Shown here: piece after piece, positions 1 to 11,175 of the stretch
Numbering within the stretch: the stretch's first letter is position 1
Layout: each line of letters opens with the position of its first letter
Assembly (NCBI GenBank): GCA_025403435.1
Contig: CM046350.1
Location: 15,825,684-15,889,683, forward strand
DNA from: Artocarpus heterophyllus
Lineage: Eukaryota; Streptophyta; Magnoliopsida; Rosales; Moraceae
Direction: 5' to 3'
DNA: 64,000 bases
Notes under the pieces: generated by a model
What the model was told of the DNA's origin: nothing
Seen by the model: only the letters and a program-made list of their open reading frames with translations
Database searches by the model: none
Program-made: the position numbers and the translations under genes

Positions 1-1307
1 CCAAGGGTGTTCCGGTGAGGGGACATCAAGCCCCGAGTCCTCACCAAATCGATTCCTGTACAGTGTGTTCTGGGACTTTCAACCCAAGGAAGCGTCATCG
101 CCTTCCCCATATTTTACCTTTTAGGGTATTCATGCCCAAGGACGTAACCGTCGCCCTCTTCATGTCTCACAATTTCTCTATATTGAATCATTATTAATAG
201 AGTTAGTTTTCCTAACCATGCTTCTCAATTTATAACATGTGTCAATTCATTATGTTCCTCGCCGTACAATACAAGACGAGTCCATGTCATAGTTTCATAT
301 GTGATACTCATATAATATTAGTTCAACATAGATATATATATTGCGGCAAAACAATCAATTTTAATTCTATAAAAACCTCACAAAAGATGAGTAATAGAAT
401 CCCTACCTTTCAAGCTTATCAACAATCTTTTAATCCTGGAATCAGTTAACGTTAGCTCCATACTCCCTTGATCCTAAGGCGTGCATAAGGACAATTAAAA
501 CTAAAGCACAACATACAACTACATTCATAAAATTTATTTTAATTTAATCTTAGAATTTCAAGAAATAACCACTGCCCATAGAGGTATTATAAAGTTTAAC
601 AATATAAATTTTCTGTCTAGGGCATATACACTTAGACTTCATACATATGCTCCAAAATAGCAACAAACATATACTTAGGTTTAAGAACGCAAATTTGAAT
701 AATCCTTTAGTATAAAAGAAAATTTATAAATGAAAGACTAAATTTGTTCATAAGATTCTAACCTCGGATTATGGTTAGTTGGAAGCTTGAAATGGCTTCA
801 AAACAGGTTCCTTTACTTCGGTATGACTGAAATTCTTGCTCAAATGGAGGTAATGGTGGCTGATTTTTATGGCTGCCTTGAAGAAGTTCTCTAAGTATTT
901 TGCTTCAGCAAAGAAATGAGAAGAAGAGTGTGGGAACCGTGGAAGAGAAAGGAAGAAAAGATGAAGTCTTTGAAAAGAAGTGATAGAAACAATTATAGAG
1001 GAGACATGTTGAAGCATGTCACGGAGGAAATAAAGAAAATGAGGGTCAAGAGTAGTTGGAAAAGATATCCTTATGTTTCATCTAAAGACTTTAACACACA
1101 TAATGCCAATATGACATTTTTGAGATTTATTAGAAGTTCTAAGGCTTTTTAGTAATCATACTAAATAAATATAGGAGAATTTTAGAAAATTTAAAAATAG
1201 ATAAAAATAAATATTATAAAATAAATTTAAATGAAGCAATTTTTTTTTATACATTAAAAATTAATTTAATTACCTCAATACCCGTTAGAAGAATAACGGG
1301 TGTCACA
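1..1307 (-). repeat. LTR 1 (3' LTR of element B), truncated by the window edge
   Basis: This stretch is nearly identical to 3635-4942, 9868-11175 and the matching part of 12797-14494. It ends in ...gggtgtcaca at 1307, the same terminus as the other copies. By alignment with LTR 2 about 666 bp are missing to the left. No polypurine tract follows it at 1308, unlike LTR 2. Confidence 0.85.
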
Positions 1308-2968
1308 CTTAATGTCTGCTCCACTTAGACTTCGGGTTCTACATGAGATTTTAAAGATGAGAAATACACAAAAAGGGCTAAAGAGATAGACGAGTAGGTA
1401 ATGAAAAGGTAATCCAAAGATTTAAACAAAATCTTGTGCGGATAAGAAAGTAAGATAAGGTGATTGATAGTTTACAGAAAATCTGATTCACTTTTTGAAA
1501 AAGATTAGACTCTAATTGTATAACTTTTGACAATTGAGAACAATTCGACAGAAGACCCTCATGACACAACTGTAGACTTTTTGACAAATATACACCAAGT
1601 TTAGAAATTTAATATAAACGACAAATACTGTAGAACTTTTGAAATTTGAAACACAAATCTTGAAATATCTGGATAAGCTTTTCAAAATTCAAACATATTA
1701 CTGTACCGTATGTAACGTGTCTGCTAAGATAATATATTTTATTATATATATATTTAAGAAAATCATAAATTAAATAAGATACTAACACTTACTGTATCAA
1801 TCTAATAATCACAATTATTTCAAACACAAAAGCAAATATTCTGAGTAAAAGAAAAACACAAACTGTTGAACATCAGCTAAAACTGCTTCAAATAAGTAAA
1901 GACTAAATAACCTTTATAGAGCGATGACTTATTCCCCATCCAATTTTCTTATGGCTTGGCAAACAGGATCTAGAAATACCATATTCCTGAGGCGTTGTCT
2001 TTCTGTATAAAATTTAGGCCAGAGTTTAAAAATAGCTCCTTGAACATATCCACTAGGGTGACCGTGGAGAGGAGGATGGATGCTATCCAAGTTCTCCTTT
2101 GAAAGTCCATCCCTACAAAACCTTATTTTATCCTCTCTATTCGTAGACATATAACCAGGTGAAGTACATTTACCGTTACAATTTTGTCTTCCACATTTGT
2201 TACAAGTGACCACGATGGCACGAGCTCTTCTTTTCATTGCACTACGACTGGTACCTGTTCCTGGTAAACCGACATCTTGACTAAAGTCACTCGGACGGAT
2301 TTTCCCCTCTATTAACATTCTCACATCACAAGGGATACCAAAACGCATAAGAATCCACAACCGAGTAATTCTAGCCTTATATTTCTTTCTGAGAATCTTT
2401 TGGGAGAGTGATGGGAAATACTTTCTCAGGTGTTGGTACTTTGGGTCCATGATGAGATGAAAGAAGAGTAAATAGAAAGGAAAAATTAAGATAGTAAATT
2501 GCAGAATCCTAGAATTCCTTCTTCTTTTAGAAGAAAAGAAAAATTTCTAATGAAAAAGAAGTGGATTTGCGATTTAGAGAGAAAATAACAAATTAAGAGA
2601 GAAAAAGTGAACTCAGAGAAATAAGCTCCTATGCACAGTAAACGTATATGTAAACAATGATTAAACCACTGTATATGACACGTATAGAGACCACGTGGGA
2701 GAGACAGTGTGAATCAAACTGATTTAAGATTTGAACTAGGCCCAAATGTTCTAAGTTGAAAATGGTCAGGTTGCTTCGGCCTTAACACATTTAGAACGAG
2801 TTAAATAACAAACATAAAATTGAAAACCAATTCGTATGAATCTTAAACCCAATTCAAAGCCCACTATAGATAAAGTTGACTATAAACAACAAATCTAATT
2901 TAACGACAACAAGGATCTTCCTGAATGATATTTAAAATCATTTCATAACAACATAATCTTCCAGCAAC
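1308..2968 (-). other. Interior of element B, distal part, with cysteine-rich ORF
   Basis: The block is nearly identical to 6571-8230 of element A. It carries the 173-codon ORF (1929-2450) with about 620 bp of non-coding sequence downstream and 500 bp upstream in the minus-strand sense. It ends at 2968 in gcaac, one copy of the 5-bp target duplication made when element A inserted. No other gene is seen in it. Confidence 0.8.
1929..2450 (-). CDS. Cysteine-rich basic protein carried by the LTR element; possible plant-virus nucleic-acid-binding-protein relative
   Basis: An uninterrupted 173-codon frame starts at ATG 2450-2448 and lies in the sense orientation of the element. Residues 1-40 are basic. 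Residues 73-79 (KRRARAI) are an arginine-rich patch followed at once by Cys83, Cys86, Cys91 and Cys95 in the spacing CX2CX4CX3C, a zinc-ribbon-like knuckle. The C-terminal third has no motif I recognise. A basic patch directly before a four-cysteine knuckle, with GTGTS just upstream, resembles cysteine-rich nucleic-acid-binding proteins of carlaviruses and related flexuous viruses. That is recognition by eye, not a search; those proteins are usually shorter. An endogenised viral gene, a captured plant gene, or an element-specific protein are all possible. The second copy in element A is frameshifted. Confidence 0.55.
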   Translation of the reverse strand: MDPKYQHLRKYFPSLSQKILRKKYKARITRLWILMRFGIPCDVRMLIEGKIRPSDFSQDVGLPGTGTSRSAMKRRARAIVVTCNKCGRQNCNGKCTSPGYMSTNREDKIRFCRDGLSKENLDSIHPPLHGHPSGYVQGAIFKLWPKFYTERQRLRNMVFLDPVCQAIRKLDGE

Positions 2969-4942
2969 TGTAACGCCCCTATATGGGGGTTAACAGTTTT
3001 TAATGAGATAAAATAAAAATAAATAATAAAAGTAAAACCTTAAAAATAAAATTTACCCGGGACTTAAATGAAAACTCTCAACTCAAAAATAAAAATATAA
3101 ACGACAAATAAACCACAGTTTTAATGTAGCACCTTAAATTTAATAATATAAACTGTTGTCATCATCATTTTAACCCTCAACACATTATAATACAGTCACA
3201 GAAAGTAACAATTGATGCTTACATTATCATGAAGAACATTCTCAACGATTGAAGCAGTCCCAATGTAATATAGTTACATCACTTCCTCAACTATATTTCT
3301 CGTAGCCACCTCACACTTAGTGAGTCCTGAAAAGATATAAACATAAGGGTATGAGCAACACTATGCTCAGTAGAGAAAGCCATTACTCACCTTTAGGTTT
3401 TTATCATTACCACATTAAAACCTGCATGGTTAGTAAGTTACATCATATTCCAGATTATGAGGTTTATTATGATCACATCTTATGGATACCGTAGTTAATC
3501 ATTACCAAGTGTCATAATTACACATTTATACAAATATTACCAATCATCATTGTTCCTAGGTATCCATGTTAAATTGAGTATCACTCAACTCATCGAAACC
3601 CAAATGGGCGCACTTGATCACCCTATAAACATTCCAAGGGTGTTCCGGTGAGGGGACATCAAGCCCCGAGTCCTCACCAAATCAATTCCTGTACAGTGTG
3701 TTCTGGGACTTTCAACCCAAGGAAGCGTCATCGCCTTCCCCCTATTTTACCTTTTAGGGTATTCATGCCCAAGGACGTAACCGTCGCCCTCTTCATGTCT
3801 CACAATTTCTCTATATTGAATCATTATCAATAGAGTTAGTTTTCCTAACCATGCTTCTCAATTTATAACATGTGTCAATTCATTATGTTCCTCGCCGTAC
3901 AATACAAGACGAGTCCATGTCATAGTTTCATATGTGATAATCATATAATATCAGTTCAACATAGATATATATATATTGCGGCAAAACAATCAATTTTAAT
4001 TCTATAAAAACCTCACAAAAGATGAGTAATAGAATCCCTACCTTTTAAGCTTATCAACAGTCTCTTAATCCTGGAATCAATTAACGTTAGCTCCATACTC
4101 CCTTGATCCTAAGGCGTGCATAAGGACAATTAAAACTAAAGCACAACATACAACTACATTCATAAAATTCATTTTAATTTAATCTTAGAATTTCAAGAAA
4201 TAACCACTACCCATAGAGGTATTACAAAGTTTAACAATATAAATTTTCTGTCTAGGGCATATACACTTAGACTTCATACATATGCTCCAAAATAGCAACA
4301 AACATATACTTAGGTTTAAGAACGCAAATTTGAATAATCCTTTAGTATAAAAGAAAATTTATAAATGAAAGACTAAATTTGTTCATAAGATTCTAACCTC
4401 GGATTATGGTTAGTTGGAAGCTTGAAATGGCTTCAAAACAGGTTCCTTTACTTCGGTATGACTGAAATTCTTGCTCAAATGGAGGTGATGGTGGCTGATT
4501 TTTATGGCTGCCTTGAAGAAGTTCTCTAAGTATTTTGCTTCAGCAAAGAAATAAGAAGAAGAGTGTGGGAACCGTGGAAGAGAAAGGAAGAAAAGATGAA
4601 GTCTTTGAAGAGAAGTGATGGAAACAATTATAGAGGAGACATGTTGAAGCATGTCACGGAGGAAATAAAGAAAATGAGGGTCAAGAGTAGTTGGAAAATA
4701 TATCCTTATGTCTCATCTAAAGACTTTAACACACATAATGCCAATATGACATTTTTGAGATTTATTAGAAGTTCTAAGGCTTTTTAGTAATCATACTAAA
4801 TAAATATACGAGAATTTTAGAAAATTTAAAAATAGATAAAAATAAATATTATAAAATAAATTTAAATGAAGCAATTTTTTTTTATACATTAAAAATTAAT
4901 TTAATTACCTCAATACCCGTTAGGAGAATAACGGGTGTCACA
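2969..4942 (-). repeat. LTR 2 (3' LTR of element A)
   Basis: A 1974-bp LTR whose plus-strand start is tgtaacgcccc and end is gggtgtcaca. On the element's strand it therefore begins TGTGACACCCG and ends GGGGCGTTACA. Near its right end a short inverted repeat (cccgtta ... taacggg, 4916-4935) is conserved in all copies. Small ORFs inside recur only because the LTR does. Confidence 0.9.
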
Positions 4943-4960
4943 GCTCTACCCCTCTTAAAG
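4943..4960 (-). other. Polypurine tract of element A
   Basis: On the minus strand the bases just before the 3' LTR read ctttaagaggggtagagc, a purine-rich primer for plus-strand DNA synthesis. Just upstream lies the gaggacgaaattt context seen at the 3' end of many plant Ty3/gypsy elements. This fixes the element's orientation and suggests a gypsy ancestor. Confidence 0.8.
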
Positions 4961-5897
4961 AAATTTCGTCCTCGAAATTTCAATTCTAGCAATACTAGTA
5001 AAAATTATGATTCCACTATGATTCCAATTCTGAGTCTAAACCGTTAATGTTGTTTGTCCTCCAAATTTAAGTTATCGTATTTCCACTTATTTACTTGCAT
5101 AATAAATCTTACTCCTAAATCCCTCAATAAGAGTATTTCTGACAAGTTTCAACTTATAACACCGTATAATAGTCTAAGAATCTGATCAGGCATACATATT
5201 GACCATATCATGATTCCGGTCCTTCATTGTCCATGGACTGTGATTTACAATCACATTTAAGGAGATTGCCAGAGAAATTTTATATACTTCATCTTTAGGT
5301 TCCTTTTCCTTTTTGAGTAAGGAAGAGTCAAATATATTTGATTTCATACCTCAACTAATAAACTAAAACATAATCATAAAACATATATCACAAACGCTTT
5401 TATTCAAAACTATACATTAAACTTACTCATAGAGATATTAAACGGAATCTCAGAGTTGCAAACATACCCGGCATATTTTTCATTAAACAGCTATCCTCAT
5501 GACACAAACATTCAATCCAAATAATATACTCATATTTCATATGGAATATCCCCATAACTGACTCTGGTACTTCCACATAATATTAACAGAATATTACACA
5601 TTACAAACATGATACGGATACGTTTCGAGAGTACAAGGCACTCCGTATACCAGCTATCCATATCATGCATGCTTATAGGATACAAAAACATCGATAAACA
5701 AAAGATCGGACCTTAAGAAGGATGCGTTTCGAGAGCATCAAGTACTCCGTATCCAGCCATCCCAGCATTAGGCTCAATGAATCTAAAAGATTGAACAACG
5801 ACGTACCACAAGAAACACAGAATACAAGGCAAACGGTTATTCGTAACACACGAAATACGGACACACATGCCTACATGCCAAAGATAAAACAAAAAGA
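4961..5897 (-). other. 3' non-coding interior of element A
   Basis: About 940 bp between the LOG stop and the polypurine tract contain no supported gene. Two imperfect direct repeats of about 40 bp (5621-5660 and 5725-5764, both starting cgtttcgagag and containing actccgta) are the only structure noted. The block is absent from element B. Confidence 0.6.
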
Positions 5898-6548
5898 TTA
5901 CAGATGGAGATTCAAATCAATTGGCCGCTCCCGGCTTTCCCTTTCCCATTCAAGCTTGGATGTTGCAGTGTCGGATTCTGGATGTATGATTTGCATTTTA
6001 TCTATCAATTCCTCAGCTGTTGAAGCAGTGACAAAGATTTGTCTCTCCAATTCTGTAGTGATGTTTTCTTCCACAGCGTAATCTAGAAATTTCAAAAGAC
6101 CGTCATAAAAACCATTTACGTTCAGCAGACCCAAAGGTTTGGAATAAAAGCCCAACAATTGCCCACAAGCAACTATAAATATTTCCTCAAGAGTACCTAG
6201 ACCACCAGGTAATGCTATAAAAGCATCAGAATTATAGATTATGTCTTTAAAATTTTTAGGGATACTCCTGACTCCTTCTCCCTTACCTATGGCTTCCTTA
6301 CAAAGGTTTCCTTCAACTGGAATATGAGGCCAAATTCTTACATCAGTAGCGTCGCTAGACCTAGCTGCTAGTGCCATATTTACCATCATTTTTATACTAC
6401 CACCCCCATAGATTATGTTAATCTTTTTACGTGCTAGGACTTGCCCTAAGTGATTTGCAGCTTCTAAATAAGCTTTATCTTTTCCAAAGCTGGAACCACA
6501 AAAGACACAGACATTCTTTATTTTCTTCGTGGACTGGGAGGTAGACAT
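5898..6548 (-). CDS. LOG-family phosphoribohydrolase-like protein, intronless, inside an LTR element
   Basis: LOG enzymes release active cytokinin bases from nucleoside 5'-monophosphates in the cytosol. This 216-codon frame begins at the ATG at 6548-6546, the usual length of a plant LOG. It shows the family core: VCVFCGSS (13-20), YGGGSI (47-52), SDAFIALPGG (107-116) and the PGGLGTLEE box (114-122), then KPLGLLNVNGFYD. Two parts are divergent: the segment after GGGSI (normally GLMG) reads KMMV, and the usual MHxRKxxM helix before SDAF reads IPKNFKDI, so the conserved arginine-lysine pair appears lost. Catalysis is thus doubtful. Host LOG genes have several introns, so the lack of introns suggests capture through RNA. 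It is sense to the element's LTR promoter. The frame is open upstream to 6587, but only from a GTG. Confidence 0.85.
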   Translation of the reverse strand: MSTSQSTKKIKNVCVFCGSSFGKDKAYLEAANHLGQVLARKKINIIYGGGSIKMMVNMALAARSSDATDVRIWPHIPVEGNLCKEAIGKGEGVRSIPKNFKDIIYNSDAFIALPGGLGTLEEIFIVACGQLLGFYSKPLGLLNVNGFYDGLLKFLDYAVEENITTELERQIFVTASTAEELIDKMQIIHPESDTATSKLEWERESRERPIDLNLHL

Positions 6549-7191
6549 ATTTGGTTTATAGAAGTGGTTGCTTAATGTCTGCTCCACTTAGACTTCGGGT
6601 TCTACATGAGATTTTAAAGATGAGAAATATACAAAAAGGGCTAAAGAGATAGACGAGTAGGTAATGAAAAGGTAATCCAAAGATTTAAACAAAATCTTGT
6701 GCGGATAAGAAAGTAAGATAAGGTGATTGATAGTTTTCAGAAAATCTGATTCACTTTTTGAAAAAGATTAGACTCTAATTGTATAACTTTTGACAATTGA
6801 GAACAATTCGATAGAAGACCCTCTTGACACAACTGTAGACTTTTTGACAAATATACACCAAGTCTAGAAATTTAATATAAACGACAAATACTGTAGAACT
6901 TTTGAAATTTGAGACACAAATCTTGAAATATCTGGATAAGCTTTTCAAAATTCAAACATATTACTGTACCGTATGTAACGTGTCTGCTAAGATAATATAT
7001 TTTATTATATATATATTTAAGAAAATCATAAATTAAATAAGATATTAACACTTACTGTATCAATCTAATAATCACAATTATTTCAAACACAAAAGCAAAT
7101 ATTCTGAGTAAAAGAAAAACACAAACTGTTGAACATCAGCTAAAACTGCTTCAAATAAGTAAAGACTAAATAACCTTTATAGAGCGATGAC

Positions 7192-7714
7192 TTATTCCCC
7201 ATCCAGTTTTCTTATGGCTTGACAAATAGGATCTAGAAATACCATATTCCTGAGGCGTTGTCTTTCTGTATAAAATTTAGGCCAGAGTTTAAAAATAGCT
7301 CCTTGAACATATCCACTAGGGTGACCGTGGAGAGGAGGATGGATGCTATCCAAGTTCTCCTTTGAAAGTCCTTCCCTACAAAACCTTATTTTATCCTCTC
7401 TATTCGTTAGACATATAACCAGGTGAAGTACATTTACCGTTACAATTTTGTCTTCCACATTTGTTACAAGCGACCACGATGGCACGAGCTCTTCTTTTCA
7501 TTGCACTATGACTGGTACCTGTTCCTGGTAAACCGACATCTTGACTAAAGTCACTCGGACGGATTTTCCCCTCTATTAACATTCTCACATCACAAGGGAT
7601 ACCAAAACGCATAAGAATCCACAACCGAGTAATTCTAGCCTTGTATTTCTTTCTGAGAATCTTTTGGGAGAGTGATGGGAAATACTTTCTCAGATGTTGG
7701 TACTTTGGGTCCAT
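7192..7714 (-). pseudogene. Frameshifted copy of the cysteine-rich ORF in element A
   Basis: This is the counterpart of the 173-codon frame of element B, starting at ATG 7714. The basic patch and the four knuckle cysteines are kept. An extra T at about 7406-7407 (cgttag versus cgtag in B) shifts the frame just after the knuckle, so the first frame stops after 104 residues and the remaining homologous part continues in another frame to 7192. Other differences from B are single-base changes. The product would be a shortened protein retaining the putative nucleic-acid-binding half. Confidence 0.75.
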
Positions 7715-9202
7715 GATGAGATGAAAGAAGAGTAAATAGAAAGGAAAAATTAAGATAGTAAATTGCAGAATCCTAGAATTCCTTCTTCTTTTAGAGGAAA
7801 AGAAGAATTTTTAATGAAAAAGAAGAGGATTTACGATTTAGAGAGAAAATAACAAATTAAGAGAGAAAAAGTGAACTCGGAGAAATAAGCTCCTATGCAC
7901 AGTAAACGTATATGTAAACAATGATTAAACCACTGTATATGACACGTATAGAAACCACGTGGGAGAGACAGTGTGAATCAAACTGATTTAAGATTTGAAC
8001 TAGGCCCAAATGTTCTAAGTTGAAAATGGTCAGGTTGTTTCGGGCCTTAACACATTTAGAACGAGTTAAATAACAAACATAAAATTGAAAACCAATTTGT
8101 ATAAATCTTAAATCCAATTCAAAGTCCACTATAGATAAAGTTGACTATAAACAACAAATCTAATTTAACGACAACAAGGATCTTCCTGAATGGTATTTAA
8201 AATCATTTCATAACAACATAATCTTCAAGCAACTCAATTAATTTTGTTTTAATCAAAACCTTATTGAACAATACATACACCCATATGTTATTCATAATAC
8301 TTAACATCTATCAATGGATTCATCATCATTACTACTAAGGGTTTAGAATGCGACTAACCTTGAAATCAATACGATTTACGTCTTCCAACATAGACCATAT
8401 CAATGAACAAAGACACTTGATGTTACTACTTAAGAACATCTATAATCCCCACAATTCTACTCATACAATATATAATTTCCTCATATAACAAAACCTTAGG
8501 TAACCAAAAGATTCACTGATACACTTAAATACAATGTACGTAACGAAATATTCCAATTTTGAGATTCATGCATTCTAGACTTTACACAGTCTCAACAGAC
8601 CAAAAGTCTAACATTTATCTCTCTCAAGATTCAATACCATGATTCCCAACTTATATCATATTCCTCAAATAAATAGAACTTTCAAGAAAAGATATTGACA
8701 CTTATATGCTCCATCGAATCCACACATAATCATTACTTAGGTTTGAATCAATTACGAAAAATTTGGCATATCTATGTCAAACTTTAAAATCAATAAATCA
8801 AGCCTTATATTTCTTATTGTTTTTCACGAGACAAAAGGCTCTTAAATCCTCGTATCTATATGAATTTCTCATCGTTTATACGAATTAGATATGCTTATAG
8901 ATCCAAATATTATACGAATCTCTCATAAGCATTCTACTTATAAACTCATTCCATATAATTATCATTCCCTTATAACTATTAATACTTTCCTTCTATATAA
9001 TTATTGTACTCATATAACTATTGATATTTTCATTCTATGGCCTTTCCATGTTACATCCTTCTAGACTGTATAAATCAATGTGAAGGTTCATTTTGATGAT
9101 GACAATAAAATTCAGCTTCAAAACCATCTCAAAAATATATTTTTTTAAAGTGGTGCTACACTCCCTAGGTTAACCGAACCTAGGCTCTGATACCAAAGAT
9201 TC
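7715..9202 (-). other. Leader of element A between primer-binding site and first ORF
   Basis: About 1.5 kb of AT-rich sequence without a supported gene. The part 8227-9202 is shared with element B (11176-12131), and the part up to 8230 with 2451-2968. It includes the intact version of the site (gcaact, 8226-8231) where element A inserted into element B. Confidence 0.7.
9183..9195 (-). other. Primer-binding site of element A (initiator-Met tRNA)
   Basis: On the minus strand, seven bases after the 5' LTR, the sequence reads TGGTATCAGAGCC, complementary to the 3' end of plant initiator methionine tRNA. It starts minus-strand DNA synthesis and shows that the LTR at 9203-11175 is the 5' LTR. Confidence 0.88.
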
Positions 9203-11175
9203 TGTAACGCCCCTATATGGGGGTTAACAGTTTTTAATGAGATAAAATAAAAATAAATAATAAAAGTAAAACCTTAAAAATAAAATTTACCCGGGACTTA
9301 AATGAAAACTCTCAACTCAAAAATAAAAATATAAACGACAAATAAACCACAGTTTTAATGTAGCACCTTAAATTTAATAATATAAACTGTTGTCATCATC
9401 ATTTTAACCCTCAACACATTATAATACAGTCACAGAAAGTAACAATTGATGCTTACATTATCATGAAGAACATTCTCAACGATTGAAGCAGTCCCAATGT
9501 AATATAGTTACATCACTTCCTCAACTATATTTCTCGTAGCCACCTCACACTTAGTGAGTCCTGAAAAGATATAAACATAAGGGTATGAGCAACACTATGC
9601 TCAGTAGAGAAAGCCATTACTCACCTTTAGGTTTTTATCATTACCACATTAAAACCTGCATGGTTAGTAAGTTACATCATATTCCAGATTATGAGGTTTA
9701 TTATGATCACATCTTATGGATACCGTAGTTAATCATTACCAAGTGTCATAATTACACATTTATACAAATATTACCAATCATCATTGTTCCTAGGTATCCA
9801 TGTTAAATTGAGTATCACTCAACTCATCGAAACCCAAATGGGCGCACTTGATCACCCTATAAACATTCCAAGGGTGTTCCGGTGAGGGGACATCAAGCCC
9901 CGAGTCCTCACCAAATCAATTCCTGTACAGTGTGTTCTGGGACTTTCAACCCAAGGAAGCGTCATCGCCTTCCCCCTATTTTACCTTTTAGGGTATTCAT
10001 GCCCAAGGACGTAACCGTCGCCCTCTTCATGTCTCACAATTTCTCTATATTGAATCATTATCAATAGAGTTAGTTTTCCTAACCATGCTTCTCAATTTAT
10101 AACATGTGTCAATTCATTATGTTCCTCGCCGTACAATACAAGACGAGTCCATGTCATAGTTTCATATGTGATAATCATATAATATCAGTTCAACATAGAT
10201 ATATATATATTGCGGCAAAACAATCAATTTTAATTCTATAAAAACCTCACAAAAGATGAGTAATAGAATCCCTACCTTTTAAGCTTATCAACAGTCTCTT
10301 AATCCTGGAATCAATTAACGTTAGCTCCATACTCCCTTGATCCTAAGGCGTGCATAAGGACAATTAAAACTAAAGCACAACATACAACTACATTCATAAA
10401 ATTCATTTTAATTTAATCTTAGAATTTCAAGAAATAACCACTACCCATAGAGGTATTACAAAGTTTAACAATATAAATTTTCTGTCTAGGGCATATACAC
10501 TTAGACTTCATACATATGCTCCAAAATAGCAACAAACATATACTTAGGTTTAAGAACGCAAATTTGAATAATCCTTTAGTATAAAAGAAAATTTATAAAT
10601 GAAAGACTAAATTTGTTCATAAGATTCTAACCTCGGATTATGGTTAGTTGGAAGCTTGAAATGGCTTCAAAACAGGTTCCTTTACTTCGGTATGACTGAA
10701 ATTCTTGCTCAAATGGAGGTGATGGTGGCTGATTTTTATGGCTGCCTTGAAGAAGTTCTCTAAGTATTTTGCTTCAGCAAAGAAATGAGAAGAAGAGTAT
10801 GGGAACCGTGGAAGAGAAAGGAAGAAAAGATGAAGTCTTTGAAGAGAAGTGATAGAAACAATTATAGAGGAGACATGTTGAAGCATGTCACGGAGGAAAT
10901 AAAGAAAATGAGGGTCAAGAGTAGTTGGAAAAGATATCCTTATGTCTCATCTAAAGACTTTAACACACATAATGCCAATATGACATTTTTGAGATTTATT
11001 AGAAGTTCTAAGGCTTTTTAGTAATCATACTAAATAAATATAGGAGAATTTTAGAAAACTTAAAAATAGATAAAAATAAATATTATAAAATAAATTTAAA
11101 TGAAGCAATTTTTTTTATACATTAAAAATTAATTTAATTACCTCAATACCCGTTAGGAGAATAACGGGTGTCACA
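9203..11175 (-). repeat. LTR 3 (5' LTR of element A)
   Basis: A 1973-bp LTR with the same termini as LTR 2, differing from it by about six substitutions and a change in a T-run by eye. It would supply the promoter that reads leftward through the cysteine-rich frame and the LOG-like gene. Confidence 0.9.

Larger units (their letters stand above)
2969..11175 (-). mobile_element. Element A: complete non-autonomous gypsy-type LTR retrotransposon carrying a LOG-like gene
   Basis: This 8207-bp element has LTRs at 2969-4942 (3') and 9203-11175 (5'), both TG...CA on either strand reading. It is flanked by the 5-bp duplication gcaac at 2964-2968 and 11176-11180. A tRNA-iMet primer site lies at 9183-9195 and a polypurine tract at 4943-4960. 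The polypurine side reads, on the minus strand, as the cgaggacgaaatttctttaag context typical of plant Ty3/gypsy 3' ends. The 4.26-kb interior holds a frameshifted cysteine-rich ORF and an intact LOG-like ORF, and no recognisable gag, protease, integrase or RT, so movement needs enzymes in trans. Its two LTRs differ by only about six substitutions by eye, so insertion is recent. Confidence 0.88.

Noticed and set aside
775..1152. Overlapping small ORFs of about 80 codons on both strands, present at the same place in all four LTR copies
   Set aside because: They recur only because the LTR recurs. Their sequence is low in complexity, two overlap on opposite strands, and start codons vary between copies.
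6549..6587. N-terminal extension of the LOG-like frame to 229 codons
   Set aside because: The upstream in-frame start is GTG, which is not a normal plant start. The ATG at 6548 gives the usual LOG length and N-terminus.
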